Part shown: in pieces, positions 1-12,200 of the stretch
Numbering within the stretch: position 1 is the stretch's first letter
Layout of the letters: each line of letters opens with the position of its first letter
Source of the DNA: Drosophila pseudoobscura
Lineage: Eukaryota; Arthropoda; Insecta; Diptera; Drosophilidae
DNA: 64,000 bases
Direction of reading: 5' to 3'
Assembly: GCF_009870125.1 (NCBI RefSeq)
Contig: NC_046681.1
Span: 17,311,001 to 17,375,000 of the forward strand
Program-made: the position numbers and the translations under genes
The notes under the pieces: generated by a model
What the model saw: only the letters and a program-made list of their open reading frames with translations
Databases searched by the model: none
What the model was told of the DNA's origin: nothing

Positions 1-300
1 TACGATTTACCATCCATCAAAAAAAAAAAACATGGCAATAACAATAGCCATGTTTTTGTCTGAATTGTTACATATTACAAGTTGAAATGAATAAATTTGC
101 GTTTTTATTGGCTATTACATACAGGCACAATAAAACGTTGCTGTTTGGAATCCCTTTAAAATTGAATCAGCTCTGTAGGAAGTTAGTTTGGCCTCTACTG
201 CTCTCAATTTACTGAAGTATCTCTCGCTTTGTTTCCTGTAATTTCTTAATTGTTTGCCATTTTTTTCAATCAAGCTCGCGTTCCATATAGGAAGTGAAAT
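1..300. repeat. Dispersed repeat copy (same family as 22310-23190)
   Basis: Around 90-160 this stretch matches 22470-22560: both contain an attggctat block, then an acaataaa(a)cgtt block, then a run resembling ttggaatccctttaaaattg. An accatccatc block at 10-19 also recurs in the other copies. This copy may be cut by the window edge. The class is unknown. Confidence 0.45.
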
Positions 301-451
301 TTGGTTTCATGTTGTCAAACAAACATCGATTCCCAACAAATGAATCGATGTTTTCACCAACACCAAAGAATCAATTATATCGATGTTTGAATCGATATTT
401 TCCCAGCTCTACTCATTCCTTAATTTTGTTGTGCCATTTTAAAGCAAAACA

Positions 452-3401
452 ATGTCTCGAGCAAGTGAATTGATCTTTAAAACAAGAAAAAGTATGTTAT
501 TAAATAAAATTCCCATATCAAATAAAGGTCGGGGTAGAGAACACATCTTACGAACGTATGTTTATATGAGGTGCAGACAATATGCACAGGAAAATAATAA
601 TAGTCGTGCATACACTGAATCAAAACAAATAATACATTAGTATTCACTAGCTATTTCTATTTACTATCAAAGGTAATCTTCAAAGTACCTGTTCCAAAAA
701 CATAAGGCCAATCTTGACCAAATGCATTTTTTTTAAACTTTATTACCATACTGAAGCTATAGCTGCATTTATCAGCTTATAAGTTTTGCAAAGTTTAATA
801 CAACCAGATGTAATAATTCACACAAAAATTCACAATTTCACTTAACTCAATATACAAAACCAAGCTTGTTTGAAAAAAAATAACTGACGTAGGGTAACTG
901 CAAGGGTATTTAGAGTTTCGGCCAACAAAGCTAACCTTCTGTTCTTAAATATGTTTTTCATGCACACATACACATTAATGATCTTATGATTTTAATAAAT
1001 ATAAAAACATTTTATTTTTTAGCTTCCGAAAAAATATCGGAAAATGTACACATATTCGCGAATGACCCTTCCCTAGCTTTTTTTCGAGTTCAGGTACGTG
1101 AAGCTGTTATTATTGTAACTATATTGTATAATAATATAATCTCGTATTGAACAAGCGCCTACAATTGTATTGACAGACACAAATTACCCCTTTTTTATGT
1201 TCTCTATTTTATTTTAATCAGTATATCGGACCACCCAACTTAGATCTATGTGGCCCTTAGTTTTCCGGTTGAATGGGACCGCTAAGAGTATAATTTAAAT
1301 CCCACAGGATTGCGGTGTCTTTGGCGAAGGAAAGGCAATCCACTGATTCCAGCACAGGAACGCCGCTGTGTCTGTCGCTTGATCATAACAGAATCGAGGA
1401 TTTGCAGTTCCTTGCATTTCCTGCATCTGTTGTTGGTGATGTCTTGGCAGACAGTGTTTCACCACTTTAACGCCTTTCGTGGTAAATTCAACCGATGGTA
1501 CTTTGTGCTCTTTTACAAATTTTGTTAATTTACTTGAGGTAGTGGTAGTTTTGTGATCATTATTTTGTGATGCAGAGCCAATCCTGCTGCTGAGTCTTTC
1601 CCATTAGTTTATTGTAGGTCTAGAGTCTAGACAATCTTTGTTCCGGGGCTTACTATGTACCGTTATCTTCGGAGTGTGGTTTTTTCTCCTCTGCCCAATC
1701 ATCCAAAGACCGCTGCCGAAAGACGTGCTACACGTGTAACCGAAACGATCGCATACATGCAGGAAAAATATATGTTAGACTAATATAGCTAAATGAGCTA
1801 AGAAATTAATTCAAGAAGAGGAAATTATAATCTGAGGATCAGATTGCTCACCAGGGGTTAACGTTTTCACACAGAAGGTCTTAAGGTTTTGTATAGGATA
1901 AGTTATATTATCAACATTTTATTTTATTTTAAAACGAATACATTAATTATACGTAATCTTTATTCTAATAAAAATATACAAATTTTTCGCTCACACCATA
2001 TTTATTTTAGCTAGCTCTGAAAGAAATATGAAATTAGTATTTAAATAATATAACTATAACTATTGAATAATAGTTAGCTGTTAAATCTGGCTCACAACTT
2101 GTTTTAAGTTTCAAGCACGCCTCTAACAGCGAATCGGTTATGGTTTGTAGTGAAGTATTTCTTAAGTAAAGTCTGATAACCCTCTGTGTTACATATGAAA
2201 AAGAATCCATCCAATAATGATTAAATGCTCGATTTTTCTCTTCAGTTCTTCTCTTGTTAATCGTCAGGGAAAGTCTGCATCTGAAAATCTTAAGATTCTG
2301 GCTGATTATTTCGGCATTTATTGCCTGTTCAGTGTCAAACTTTTCATCTGAGCTGATAGGAAGACGTAAGAGTGCGTTCATTAAGCTTTGGTGCTGCGAA
2401 GTAGAAATAACTTTCTGCCGTAATGGTACTGATGATTTTTTGTTACCCCAAATATAATCGAAAGTGCTTCCTTTTCTGTTTGGCTTTATCGAACATGGTG
2501 GACATACATATATTGTTAATATAATGCTATTGGCCTTTCCGTACCATCTGCTTGAATGTGTGGGAATACCACACCAATGCCATATAAAGATTCATCGGTG
2601 GCTAGAACAAGCGGTAGATGCTAGTTAAAATGTAGGGAAGCAACACTTTTCGTTTTCGTGCTAACAGCTGCATTTTTGCGCAATATATGTAAATTATTCA
2701 GGGTTTCATTTGAAAATTATCGGCTAAATATCGAATAGAAACGTAAGGATTATCAACTGCATAGTCGACTAACTGAGAAGTTTTTGGAAGCGAAAAACCT
2801 TACGGACAATACCACATTTCAATGGTGTAATTAGGGTATTCGGAATTAGCGTTGTAATATACCTCACGATTATTTTCGATATTACTGCATTAGTTTGTTT
2901 TTAGGAGCATGTGCGGAAAGTATTACCAGCGATATATGAAAAACGGGAGGAAGTGTTCCAGTTGCAGAAAAATCTTCAGGGACATTGCTATGACATGGAA
3001 TATGGAGTAGAGTATGTCAACTAATTTAATTTGCTACAAGTTTAACGATAACATTACGATTATTTATAATTCACAGAGCACTACAAACAATAGAAAAATC
3101 GGAGTCCCTATTTTCCAATGTACAATCAATTTTAAAAACATCAATTTTTTTAAAGCAACAACTTGCAGCGGAAGAGAACAGGATAAAAATGAAAAAAGAA
3201 AGCATCAAATCCTCGGTATACAAGAGATTTTCAGCGCACCTTGCACTAGATCTTCCTGAATTGCCTGATTTTAGTGGTGTAATGCGGGACACCAGTCAAC
3301 GAATTGAAAATAAAATAGGTCCTAGTAATGTACGCGATGATACACAAAGTTTTCAAACCAACTTAGGAGAACTTCAAAGGTCGCATACCACATTACACTA
3401 G
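452..3401 (+). CDS. BORCS8: BORC complex subunit 8 homolog (BORCS8), four exons
   Basis: The exons I assemble are 452-491, 1023-1093, 2905-3011 and 3077-3401, all with GT/AG borders, giving 180 codons plus stop in one frame. The protein begins MSRASELIFKTRK. It then reads ISENVHIFANDPSLAFFRVQ and EHVRKVLPAIYEKREEV, matching the conserved N-terminal half of human BORCS8 (VLANEPSVALYRLQEHVRRSLPEL). Family knowledge: BORCS8 is a small subunit of BORC, which recruits Arl8 to lysosomes and drives their outward transport. The fly protein has a longer C-terminal tail than the human one, from about residue 130. Intron 2 is 1.8 kb and has been enlarged by a gypsy-class fossil. I recall no established fly symbol. 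Identity is good from the N-terminal half; the tail is unassigned. Confidence 0.85.
2030..2700 (-). mobile_element. Gypsy-class LTR retroelement fossil (RNase H to integrase boundary)
   Basis: On the minus strand near 2530-2620 the conceptual peptide LVLATDES-YGIGVVF is typical of the RNase H start in gypsy-class elements. Near 2370 an LLRLPISSDEKFD-like segment follows, typical of the RH-integrase linker. It is a degraded internal fragment with no recognisable LTRs, sitting in intron 2 of BORCS8. It is clearly old and broken. Confidence 0.6.
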
Positions 3402-3592
3402 CTTTATGCGAATGATAATATTACACAATCTATAACTTTAAATACAAATTTAAATATTAACACTTTTTCTCAATCTGTGTTTTTTTTAATTTTTTGACGC
3501 GCCCCTCTCAAAAATAAGTTAGAATAAATTGAAATTATAATAGGATTAGGAGATCATATTATTATTTATCATTATTTTTTTTTTTAATTAAA

Positions 3593-4018
3593 TTGATCAG
3601 GACAAGATTCGAAATTGTCAAGATAGGTCTTCAAACCAACCCCAAGTCTAGACAATGCTGGCCCCCTCCTCAATTAGAATACCAGATGGTTTCCGAGCCA
3701 CTTCGGAGCTCAGAACCCGCAGATCGTCAGAATCCGTTAGCGTCGTCGCTGACCCACGCCTTAACTAGAATACCTGAACCACTTCAAGCGCAAAGCATGC
3801 AGATTCCTAGAATCCCTGATTGTGCCTCCCGATACATTCTCAAGTTACGACCAGGAAACATACCTGGCAGATCATACCCGCAGAACAAGGACCGACTGCG
3901 TAAACGACGCTTACCCCGTCAAATAGGACTGTGTGAAGAACAAAACCGACGAAGCCCTAGGATTCCCTGGACTGGACCGCGAGTATCTCGGACCATTTTC
4001 AGAATACATTCAGTATGA
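3593..4018 (+). other. Unidentified GC-richer open block with an internal repeat
   Basis: About 140 codons are open here just downstream of BORCS8, and the block is richer in G+C than its flanks. The conceptual peptide is proline- and arginine-rich. Two stretches resemble each other: around 3693-3745 (gagccacttcggagctcag...) and around 3775-3830 (gaaccacttcaagcgcaaag...). I recognise no domain. The composition and isolation suggest a mobile-element remnant rather than a host gene, but this is inference. Confidence 0.25.
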
Positions 4019-4642
4019 AAAAAATATAATATAAACTTAACCTTTAAAGTGTTGTCACTGGGTAGGATGTAAACGATTATTGACTGGAGGCTATATACAA
4101 AAATATTCTGTCACGAACCTCGGATACGGCGAGATATACCGAGCAATACCATTCCAAAACAGGGTTGTTACAACGTTTTATTCGATTTTTTTGTATTATT
4201 TGTATATCATTATTATATTATATATCATTATATATTATATACAACAGCTCCAACAGTTTAGAAACGTTTGAGAATGATTTTACGATTTCTTACGATTTAA
4301 CATGCGTGGAAAAAAATATGAAAACATAATTTGCTGATAGTTTCAGTTTATATATGTTATTTTCGTATAACTTTATTAATATATATTTATATGTTTATCA
4401 CTCTCTTTTGCCTTTTATATCCGTTCTTTCGGCTATTTTTAGCATGACCAGATCAAAATCGCTATCTGATTGTCATCGACACACACATCAGCTGTTTTAA
4501 TAACGCAACTTTGTGCCAATGTTAACGCTCATTCTGTGTCGATCAGGCATACACAGGAGAATTTTTTCGTAGGTTTTAAAAGAAAAATCGAAACTTTTCT
4601 ATCTGGTTGCTTTCGATAGGTGACAAGACTCTTTTTAACACC

Positions 4643-4662
4643 AATCGATAGTGTCATCGAAA
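4643..4662. promoter_or_regulatory. DRE-like ATCGATAG motif upstream of gny
   Basis: The string caatcgatagtgtcatcg lies about 50 bases before the gny start codon, with a related ttcgatagg at about 4612. It resembles the DNA-replication-related element (TATCGATA) found in many fly housekeeping promoters. No TATA box is evident. Confidence 0.35.
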
Positions 4663-4704
4663 TTTATTCAGCACTAATGGTTAAAAACAAATAGCATAGG
4701 AAAT

Positions 4705-7148
4705 ATGAAATCTGAAATTTTAGCAATAGCTTGCGTAGCTGTGTCGCTTAGATCCATAGTTTCATTGTACTCATTCTCAGGCTTTGACTCGCCTCCTATG
4801 TACGGTGACTATGAAGCTCAACGCCACTGGCAAGAAGTGACAATTAATTTGGAGCCTGGTCAATGGTATACGAATAGCTCCGATAATGATTTGCAGTACT
4901 GGGGGCTAGACTATCCTCCACTAACCGCACATCATAGCTATTTAATTGGTCGCATAGCAGAATCCATTGATCCCCGCTTTATCGAGTTGCATAAAAGTAG
5001 AGGTTTTCAATCTAGACTGCATAAAAGCTTTATGCGACTAACTGTATTGACAGGAGACATTTTAATCTATTTACCGGCTATCTTGGGGGTGTGTATTTGT
5101 ATAGATAAAAGCTTTCAAAGCAAAAGTCTACTGTTTTCCTTCATGTTGTTCGCCGCCTATCCTGGTCAAGTGCTTATCGACAATGGACATTTTCAATACA
5201 ATAACGTGTCGTTGGGCTTAGCAGCTGCGGCTATTGCAGCAATTCTGCATGGCAAACAATATATTGCTGCATTTGCCTTCACATTAGCATTGAACTACAA
5301 ACAAATGGAACTATACCACAGCATTCCGTTTTTTACGTATATTCTAGGCGAATGCTTGGCAGCAAACAGGTATGCTTACGGTAGTCACTTATAATAATCC
5401 TATGGTATATTTAAATACTCCATAAATGTCGCTCAATTGTAAACCTACACGTAATATGTGGTTGTCTCTGCCATTGGAACAGTTTCTGTTGCCCTTTTCT
5501 AATAAAATGAGCGGCAGTGTATGTAACATATGTATGTGTACATTTAATGTAACTTAATTCTGAATTCACTCATTATTATTATTTATACTTATACTTATGA
5601 TTTATACTAATACTTATGTATGTATACTTATTATTTTGACCAGACCGAAAATTACCATCCAGCATAAATTTAAGCTTAGCATTGAATCACTAACCATACA
5701 ATACTGTATGATTGAATGAAGGGCTTTCGCCATTTTAATTTTTGGTTTAAATATTTGGCAGCACTCGCCTCTCAAAATACAAACCATTGGCAGCCATGCA
5801 TTCAAAAATATTCGAGCCATTTAATAACAAAATTAGCACGCTATTTTAGTAGTGTAGTGCAGTAGTCTATTTTGATTTTGATTTGATTAGCATCAATAGC
5901 CGAGTCGATACAGCCATGTCTGCCTGTCCGACCGTTCGTCCCGTTGAGCGCATAGATCTCAGTGACTATAAGATCTCGAGCAACCAAATTTTCTATTCAG
6001 ACTTCTTTGATATCACCCTGCTAGAAGTGTATCAATTTTAAATTCGGGTTTAATTATTATAGTAAGAATGAATGCTAAGTCCCACGTTTTGATATAGCTG
6101 CATAGAAACGAAATATATACTTACGACTGTATTGCATTAAGAGGGTCAACCCAAAGTCTAATAGGCTGCTTTTAACTTAAATTGATTGGCTTTCTAGATT
6201 GAAGCTTTATTAAATATATATTCATACTTTATTTAATACTGAAAATGTTTTAATACAAATATTTTTAGCCTCAGGTTATTTGCAGTTAAATTAGGAATAA
6301 CCGCAACCATTGTTTTAGCTACATTCTGCCTGCTTTGGTACCCTTGGTCTGGATCGCTTCATGCGGTGGCTGAAGTGTTACATCGCCTTTTTCCTCTCGG
6401 GCGCACCGTATTTGAAGACAAAGTTTCTAATTTTTGGTGTTCATTAAATATAATTTGGAAACTAAAGTAAGCCCACACTAATTAATAAAAACATTAAAAA
6501 AAAAACAGTACAAAAATTGTATGTTTCAGACAACATGTGTTGAATAATCACATGGCTCTAGTTTGTCTGGCTTTCACCTTAATTAGTGCTCTGCCAACTA
6601 ATATTACACTGTATAGGAAGCGATGTAAAATGGGTTTTTTATTATCCCTTTTCAATACTGCCATTGCTTTTTTTTTATTTTCATTTCAAGTACGTATGAA
6701 GAATTAAACTTTAGAACAGTTTTATAACTCGATACAATTCTAGGTTCACGAGAAGACTATTCTGCTGGCTGCACTACCATCATTATGCTTGCTTACATGG
6801 TGGCCGAACGAAATTATTCTCTTTCTCGAAATGTCAGTATTCACCATGCTACCACTTTTACAAAGAGATGGTTTGTTAGTACCGTCGCTGGCATGTGTTT
6901 TAATATATCACTTGATTTGCCAATGTTTTTATTCTGAAACTAGACCGAGTTCTGGCCAAAAAGCATTTTTATATATATCAAAAATCTGCTTAATTGCCAT
7001 TGTGGGGGCTTCATTAATAATCAAAGCCCCTTCACGATATCCCGATCTTTGGCCATTGATAACGTCTGTGATAGGTTGTGCATACTTAGCTTTCTTTTTA
7101 CTATGGGGAAATTTTCAACATTTGACCTGCAAAGGGGAGGCCGTATAA
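4705..7148 (+). CDS. gny: Dolichyl-P-Glc:Man9GlcNAc2-PP-dolichol alpha-1,3-glucosyltransferase (ALG6), four exons
   Basis: The exons are 4705-5369, 6269-6466, 6530-6689 and 6744-7148; they join in phase to 475 codons plus stop. ALG6 is an ER multi-pass enzyme that adds the first glucose to the lipid-linked oligosaccharide used for N-glycosylation. The lumenal motif GDYEAQRHWQE (around residues 34-44) carries the family's catalytic aspartate, and it is followed by LQYWGLDYPPLTA and HFQYNNVSLG. NYKQMELYH is also conserved. The last exon starts VHEKTILL, like human ALG6. The start at 4705 gives a short N-terminal membrane segment of the expected size. Intron 1 (900 bp) contains a DINE-like fragment. 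In D. melanogaster the gene is garnysstan (gny). Confidence 0.93.
5640..6130 (+). repeat. DINE-1-like fragment in gny intron 1
   Basis: The part at about 5890-6030 (agcatcaatagccgagtcga, then a gtctgcctgtccg run, then gatctcagtgactataag) matches the 5' half of the larger element at 19129-20215. The orientation is plus and both ends are eroded. Confidence 0.6.
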
Positions 7149-7569
7149 ATAAATAATATGTAAACTGAATGTTATCATAAAAATAGAACAACAGATTATT
7201 AACAAAAGTTTATTTATTTCTGTTCAGCTATTAAGCTTTTTGAATAACTGTTGAAGGTTCAAGTTAAAATTAAGGCAGTTTCGATTCACTATATACATAC
7301 ATATAGATCTATGTACATGGTAAACAAAAGCGCGCGTTTTATGAATTGCCCGTTACCTAATGACCTAATGCAAGCAGTTAAACTAAAGAAACTAGAAATC
7401 CACTTTGAGCGCTGCTGCAGTGATGTATATATATGGACATATTCTTCCTTCCACCGGACCAGGTACTGCAGGTACTCGCTACCAGCCACGCAGGCGATCG
7501 ATGTTTATCTTCGTGACGTCAGGATTAGCACACGAACCAGGAGGACCATCATTCAAGAAATGCACCATT

Positions 7570-8420
7570 CACTCTAAAAGGTAAACTAGAGGTGGCAAAT
7601 CCAAGAACCGAATTGCCTTTCGCACAGTAGAAGATGTACTTGGCCGTTTTCACAGCAGCTTCCAATAGACCACCACGGTGCTAGTCTATAGCCTGGAGAA
7701 AGAAAAACTCCTGTATCGTCTTTTGATGGTCGTCGGTGAGGAAAAGGCGTTTCAACTCAACCATCTCATTCCTAGTACCAACAAAATTTCTTTTATTTTC
7801 TTACCGAATTTTTCGCGGATTTTATCTGGCGCTTATGAAGCGACCATGGATTGAAGCAATTCCACATAAATCCTTGATCATCTACAGATGAAGAGTCTTG
7901 GTACCGAATCAAATGAAGACGCGGACGTAAAACTAGATTGGAGCCTTGTGCCGCAGGCTTATAGAAAAACGGGCCACAAAAGTATGCGCCTATGTTCTCA
8001 AAGGCTTGAGAAACGTCGAGCCACTCCGTTGGGAGATCCGCCATAACCTGCCATAATATCAAATCCAGCGGAGAATTCTTAAGTCGACCACCTACGAAAA
8101 GAACTCCAAATTGATCCATGAAAGGCGTCAGCGATGCAAGTGAGCTAGATAAGGAGACCACTCCTCTGGCCCGCAGTGACTTCATGTCCTTCCATAGCTA
8201 AATACGCTGGACCAACCGCAGCAAAACCTTCTGTCATCGCTATATTTTTCAGCTTCCAGCTAGAACTTTGAAACGAGTACAAGCCGAGGAAATTCACATC
8301 GACGAATCTGGCCAAAACTGCTGCATATTTCGATTCAGTGTTCAGTGAAGCTGATCCCAGCAGCGGATCCCAAGACCTAATGTTTTGGTAATAGTCAAAC
8401 TTCAAATAAGTTGCCTTGTT
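7570..8420 (-). mobile_element. BEL/Pao-class LTR retroelement fossil (integrase region)
   Basis: Minus-strand conceptual peptides include GVLFVGGRLKNSPL (pre-integrase zinc-finger region), MADLPTEWLDVSQAFENIG followed by AYFCGPFF (integrase start) and, near 7640-7670, GGLLEAAVKTAK (integrase C-terminal part). These are hallmarks of BEL/Pao elements. No LTRs are recognised, and it is degraded and old. The part beyond about 8190 is less certain. Confidence 0.65.
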
Positions 8421-9285
8421 CTCCTCCGGAATTCTAGAACTATGGAATTATAGCCAGAAGGCCAATTGAAATTGCATTGGCATTGCCTTCAAAAATCAAA
8501 AACAAATCCCCAAACGGTTCGTTTTCTTTTTAAATTTTGGTTTGACAATCAACATGTCCCTTTTGCGAACAGCAAACAAAATATTATTCTATTATTCTAT
8601 TCTACTGACTTTGTACCGCGTATAACATTTTTATTAGCTTTTTTTTTGGCCGTGCCCCCCGGGTTGATTATACCAGCTTAACCCGATGAGTCTGTTCAAA
8701 ATTACTGCATTATACAGTTCTTATAAAGTTTTATAAATCGAAGCACTTTTTATTATCCAAAGAAAGCGTTCGGAGAAAACTTTTGGAGACTTCCACTTAC
8801 AGAGTTAGACGTAAAACACTTTCTTAAACACTGTGCCACCCATTTTAGTTCAAAATATAGAAAATTCAAGCTACTGATATTCGATTTATGAATAATTCTC
8901 ATAGAAACAGATAGACGAAATGTTTATTTTATTTCAGACTATTCCATATCGCTTTGCAATTATAAACTAAAAAACATTTCGTTAAAATTCCATTAGCTCG
9001 TATCTATCGTGTATCTCCATGTACTATCTCCGAGATGGATTTCTTCGAGAGTTTTTATATGTATCTATGAACGTGACCAATATTTTGGGACTGACTGCCA
9101 TCGCTCCGTGTACTGTGTACTGTGTGTGAACGAACGTGAGAATATTTGAAAAATTTTGACTGGGTTTTGAGATTTGTTTTTACTCCGAAACTGAAGAAAC
9201 TTTGGCCTGGAACTCTCTTGAATGTGTATGTGTATGAGCAAGGTATTTGTTGCGAGGTCTGATATTGGAGCCGCGCTTGTGCTGC
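8421..9285. other. Non-coding flank 3' of the importin-4 gene
   Basis: No gene is recognised. The stretch from about 8890 to 9285 is probably the importin-4 3' untranslated region and flank. It contains a short tctatcgtgtatctccatg-type tract and tgtactgtgtactgtgtgtg. I see no long poly(T) that would mark a recent poly(A)-tailed retrocopy on the minus strand. Confidence 0.4.
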
Positions 9286-12200
9286 TTACAGGGTCTGCAC
9301 GAATGTGAACACCTCCGGACTCGAGTTGGCCACACTGTTGAATTGCTGTGGATACTCGATGCGGATTTCCTTCATGAAACTAACAGCATTGGCGATGGTG
9401 TCATTATCTCGAAACTCCTGCTTTAACAGCACATGCAAGATGATGCCCAGCATCTGCTCGATGTAAGGGAGAATACTCTCACGTGTATTCATGTACAACA
9501 CGCGGAAGGCCTTCAGCACCACGTCATTTTCTTCAATGTCCTCGCGGAGGGGCAGACTGGACATGAATACGGGCAACACATGACCCAGGGGCACCATATT
9601 GTGATTGGTTATGATCAGGCGTGACACAGCCCCGCAGATATTGTCCATGGCAGGGGCATTCTGCTCCTTGGCGATCGCATCGGAGAGGGCCTGCAAAATC
9701 ACTCCAAACGAGTCAAAGGACATCTCTTCGGCGTGATAGACCAGTTCACCCAGGCCGAAGTAGCTGTTCTGGCGCGCCTTGGCGTACGAGTCGGTGGTGC
9801 CCTCTAGAAGCACGGGACAGAGCGAATCGAAATAGGTGACCACACAAAGTCCCAACGATTGGAAGCATTCGGCCAGGACGCCATAGATAAATGAACGCTG
9901 GTCTGGATCATCGTTCGCCTTGGCCTTTGCCAGTTTGGTCAAGAAGAAATTGTACAGTCGTCCAAAGTACAGCGAGTATGTCTCCGGTTGGAGGGCGTGG
10001 CCAATCATGGCCACCAGATTGCCACCACTTTCGATGAGTGCCTCATCGTACTCGCTTTCATCGGCCTCCTCCTCATCACCAACGCCACAAGGCTCATTGA
10101 ACTGGCAGGCCGTATTATTGATCAGCACATCTTTGATGCAGGCAACAACCGACTCAGCAAGATCAGGGGTGGGCAAGGCCAGCGTCTTCACGGTATTGAA
10201 GAGCTCGCCAAGCTCATCGAGTATTTGACGGACGACGGCCTGTTCCTCGTCGTTCTTAACAAGGTAAATAAACTTTGGAATGAGAATCGAGCATGCGCGC
10301 TTTACTCCGTCTCCGTCGTTCATCTTGTGGAGGCAAATTACAAAAGCGCAGAGGGCCTCGATGGCTGCATTGCGGATGCCATCCTGGCAATGATCTATGG
10401 TTTTGTACACCTCCTCGAACACCACTGTGAGGTAGGGGAAAAAGGCGTTGCTCGAATTTACTGCGAACTCCTTGAGCGTCAGTATGGCCTCCTCCTTCTC
10501 ATAGACGTAGTCATTCTCCACCTGATATTCCCCTATATCGTCGTCATCATCGTCCTCATCGTCGGTACTGCCCAGATCGATTTCAGTTAAGAGGCCGCCC
10601 GTCGGCGAGTCTTCTCGTAGCTTTACCAAAGCATCTTCCGTCGACACCACCGTCTGAATCATGCGTTCGATAACCTTAGGGAAGAACGTGTTCATATCGT
10701 TTGTGACAACAACGGACAGTCCACCAATTAAGGCGTAGATGGCACGCCTCAGGTCTGGATCGTCTGGTCCCAGCTCCAGCATATTCATGCAATAATTCAT
10801 CGTGTCTTGGGCGAAATGAATAAAGTTCTCTTTACCAACGGTTCGGGTAATAGAAGCCAGAGTATCGATGGCCTGAATGCGTAGCTCATTGAGCGACTCG
10901 TCGCACTCCTTCACCAGATAAATCTTCAGTATCTCCACAATCTGACTGAAGTATGGGACCAAATTCGACTTCGATGCGGTGGCAACCGACGAGATGGTCG
11001 ACAGGGCCAGCTGTCGAATGTGAATAGAGTTCTGCTGATCCATGCACTCGAACAAACGATCCATCAGCACCGGCAGATGTGGCACAATCTCTTCCTCGAG
11101 GTTCTCGCAGAAAACATCCAGGGCATAGAACATGCGATCCATTTGTGTGGGTTCCGGCTGGCCCATCTTCAGCTCCACAATCAGTTGGTGGAGAAACTCA
11201 AAGAGCACGGGCAGAATCTGTGGGGCGAACTTTGCTATCTCGGGCTGCATAAACTCGGAGAACTGGCCCAATGCAAAGAAGGCCGAATTGCGCACGGCTG
11301 GATCCTGATCGATGATGCCGCTCTTCATTATGTTTAGCATTAATTCCAAGTATTTCTTTTTGATGGCCTCCGAGCAACCCTCGGAGATGACGGCCATGGC
11401 CATGAAGGCGGCGCGACGGCGCAGAGGGTCCGGACTCTGGAGAGCTGGCTCGAGAATCTGCAGAAGTGGTGGAATCAGCTTTTGTGGCGACAACTGGAGA
11501 GCCATCACATCGAGTGTTTGTGTAGCCGCGGACACGGGCGTGTTGTTAGTACTCGAGAAATAGTCGTCCTCATCATCGTTGCCGAGTTCACTGCACATCA
11601 TCTCGAATACGGCGACTAGGATGAGGTCCAGGAGTTTCAGCTTGACGATTGCCTTCTTCTTGACGCGGACGATGCGACCGACAAAGGTCACCACCACAAC
11701 ACGGATTTGGTCATCTATCTGCTTGTTGCTCACCGTCGCCAGACAGAAGTCAACCAACATCTTTATGTAATTATTCAGCAGTTTCGGCACGTACTCTGCA
11801 ACGGAATCCATGATCTCAAAGGCGGTAGTGAATTCTGTCAGGACTCCCTTTTGGACAAAGGCCTGGAGAGCAGTGAGCATCAGCGGGACGACTTTGGAAA
11901 CCGTCTGCTCTGCCTCTGTGTGGCCGACAATAAATGGCATCAGGGAACACATTCCCTGCATCATATTGGCTACAGTGAGCGTGGCCATATCTCCATTGCA
12001 CTGGGCGGCTATCAGCACACTCGAAAAGAGTTGACAGATCTCAGACATTTGGCTGATCAACTGATCTGGGGCGCTGTCGGTCAGACTGGCGAATATGGAT
12101 GATCCCAGCTCACTCTCTTTTGGATCGTCCATGTTGCAGCGTTCGAAAATAAAGCTCAGCAATTCGGCCAACCACGAGTCCTTTTTGTCTGCCTCATGAC

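Noticed and set aside
2034-2457. Open frames in BORCS8 intron 2 as host genes
   Set aside because: The minus frame reads as a gypsy-class RH-integrase linker, so this is fossil element sequence and not a gene.
7251-7577. 108-codon plus frame after gny
   Set aside because: No ATG at its 5' end, no recognisable domain, and it runs into the BEL-class fossil; most likely chance.
9988-10590. 200-codon plus-strand open frame
   Set aside because: It lies antisense within the importin-4 coding exon, whose similarity to IPO4 spans the full length; the other plus-strand frames between 9433 and 12562 are the same kind of shadow.
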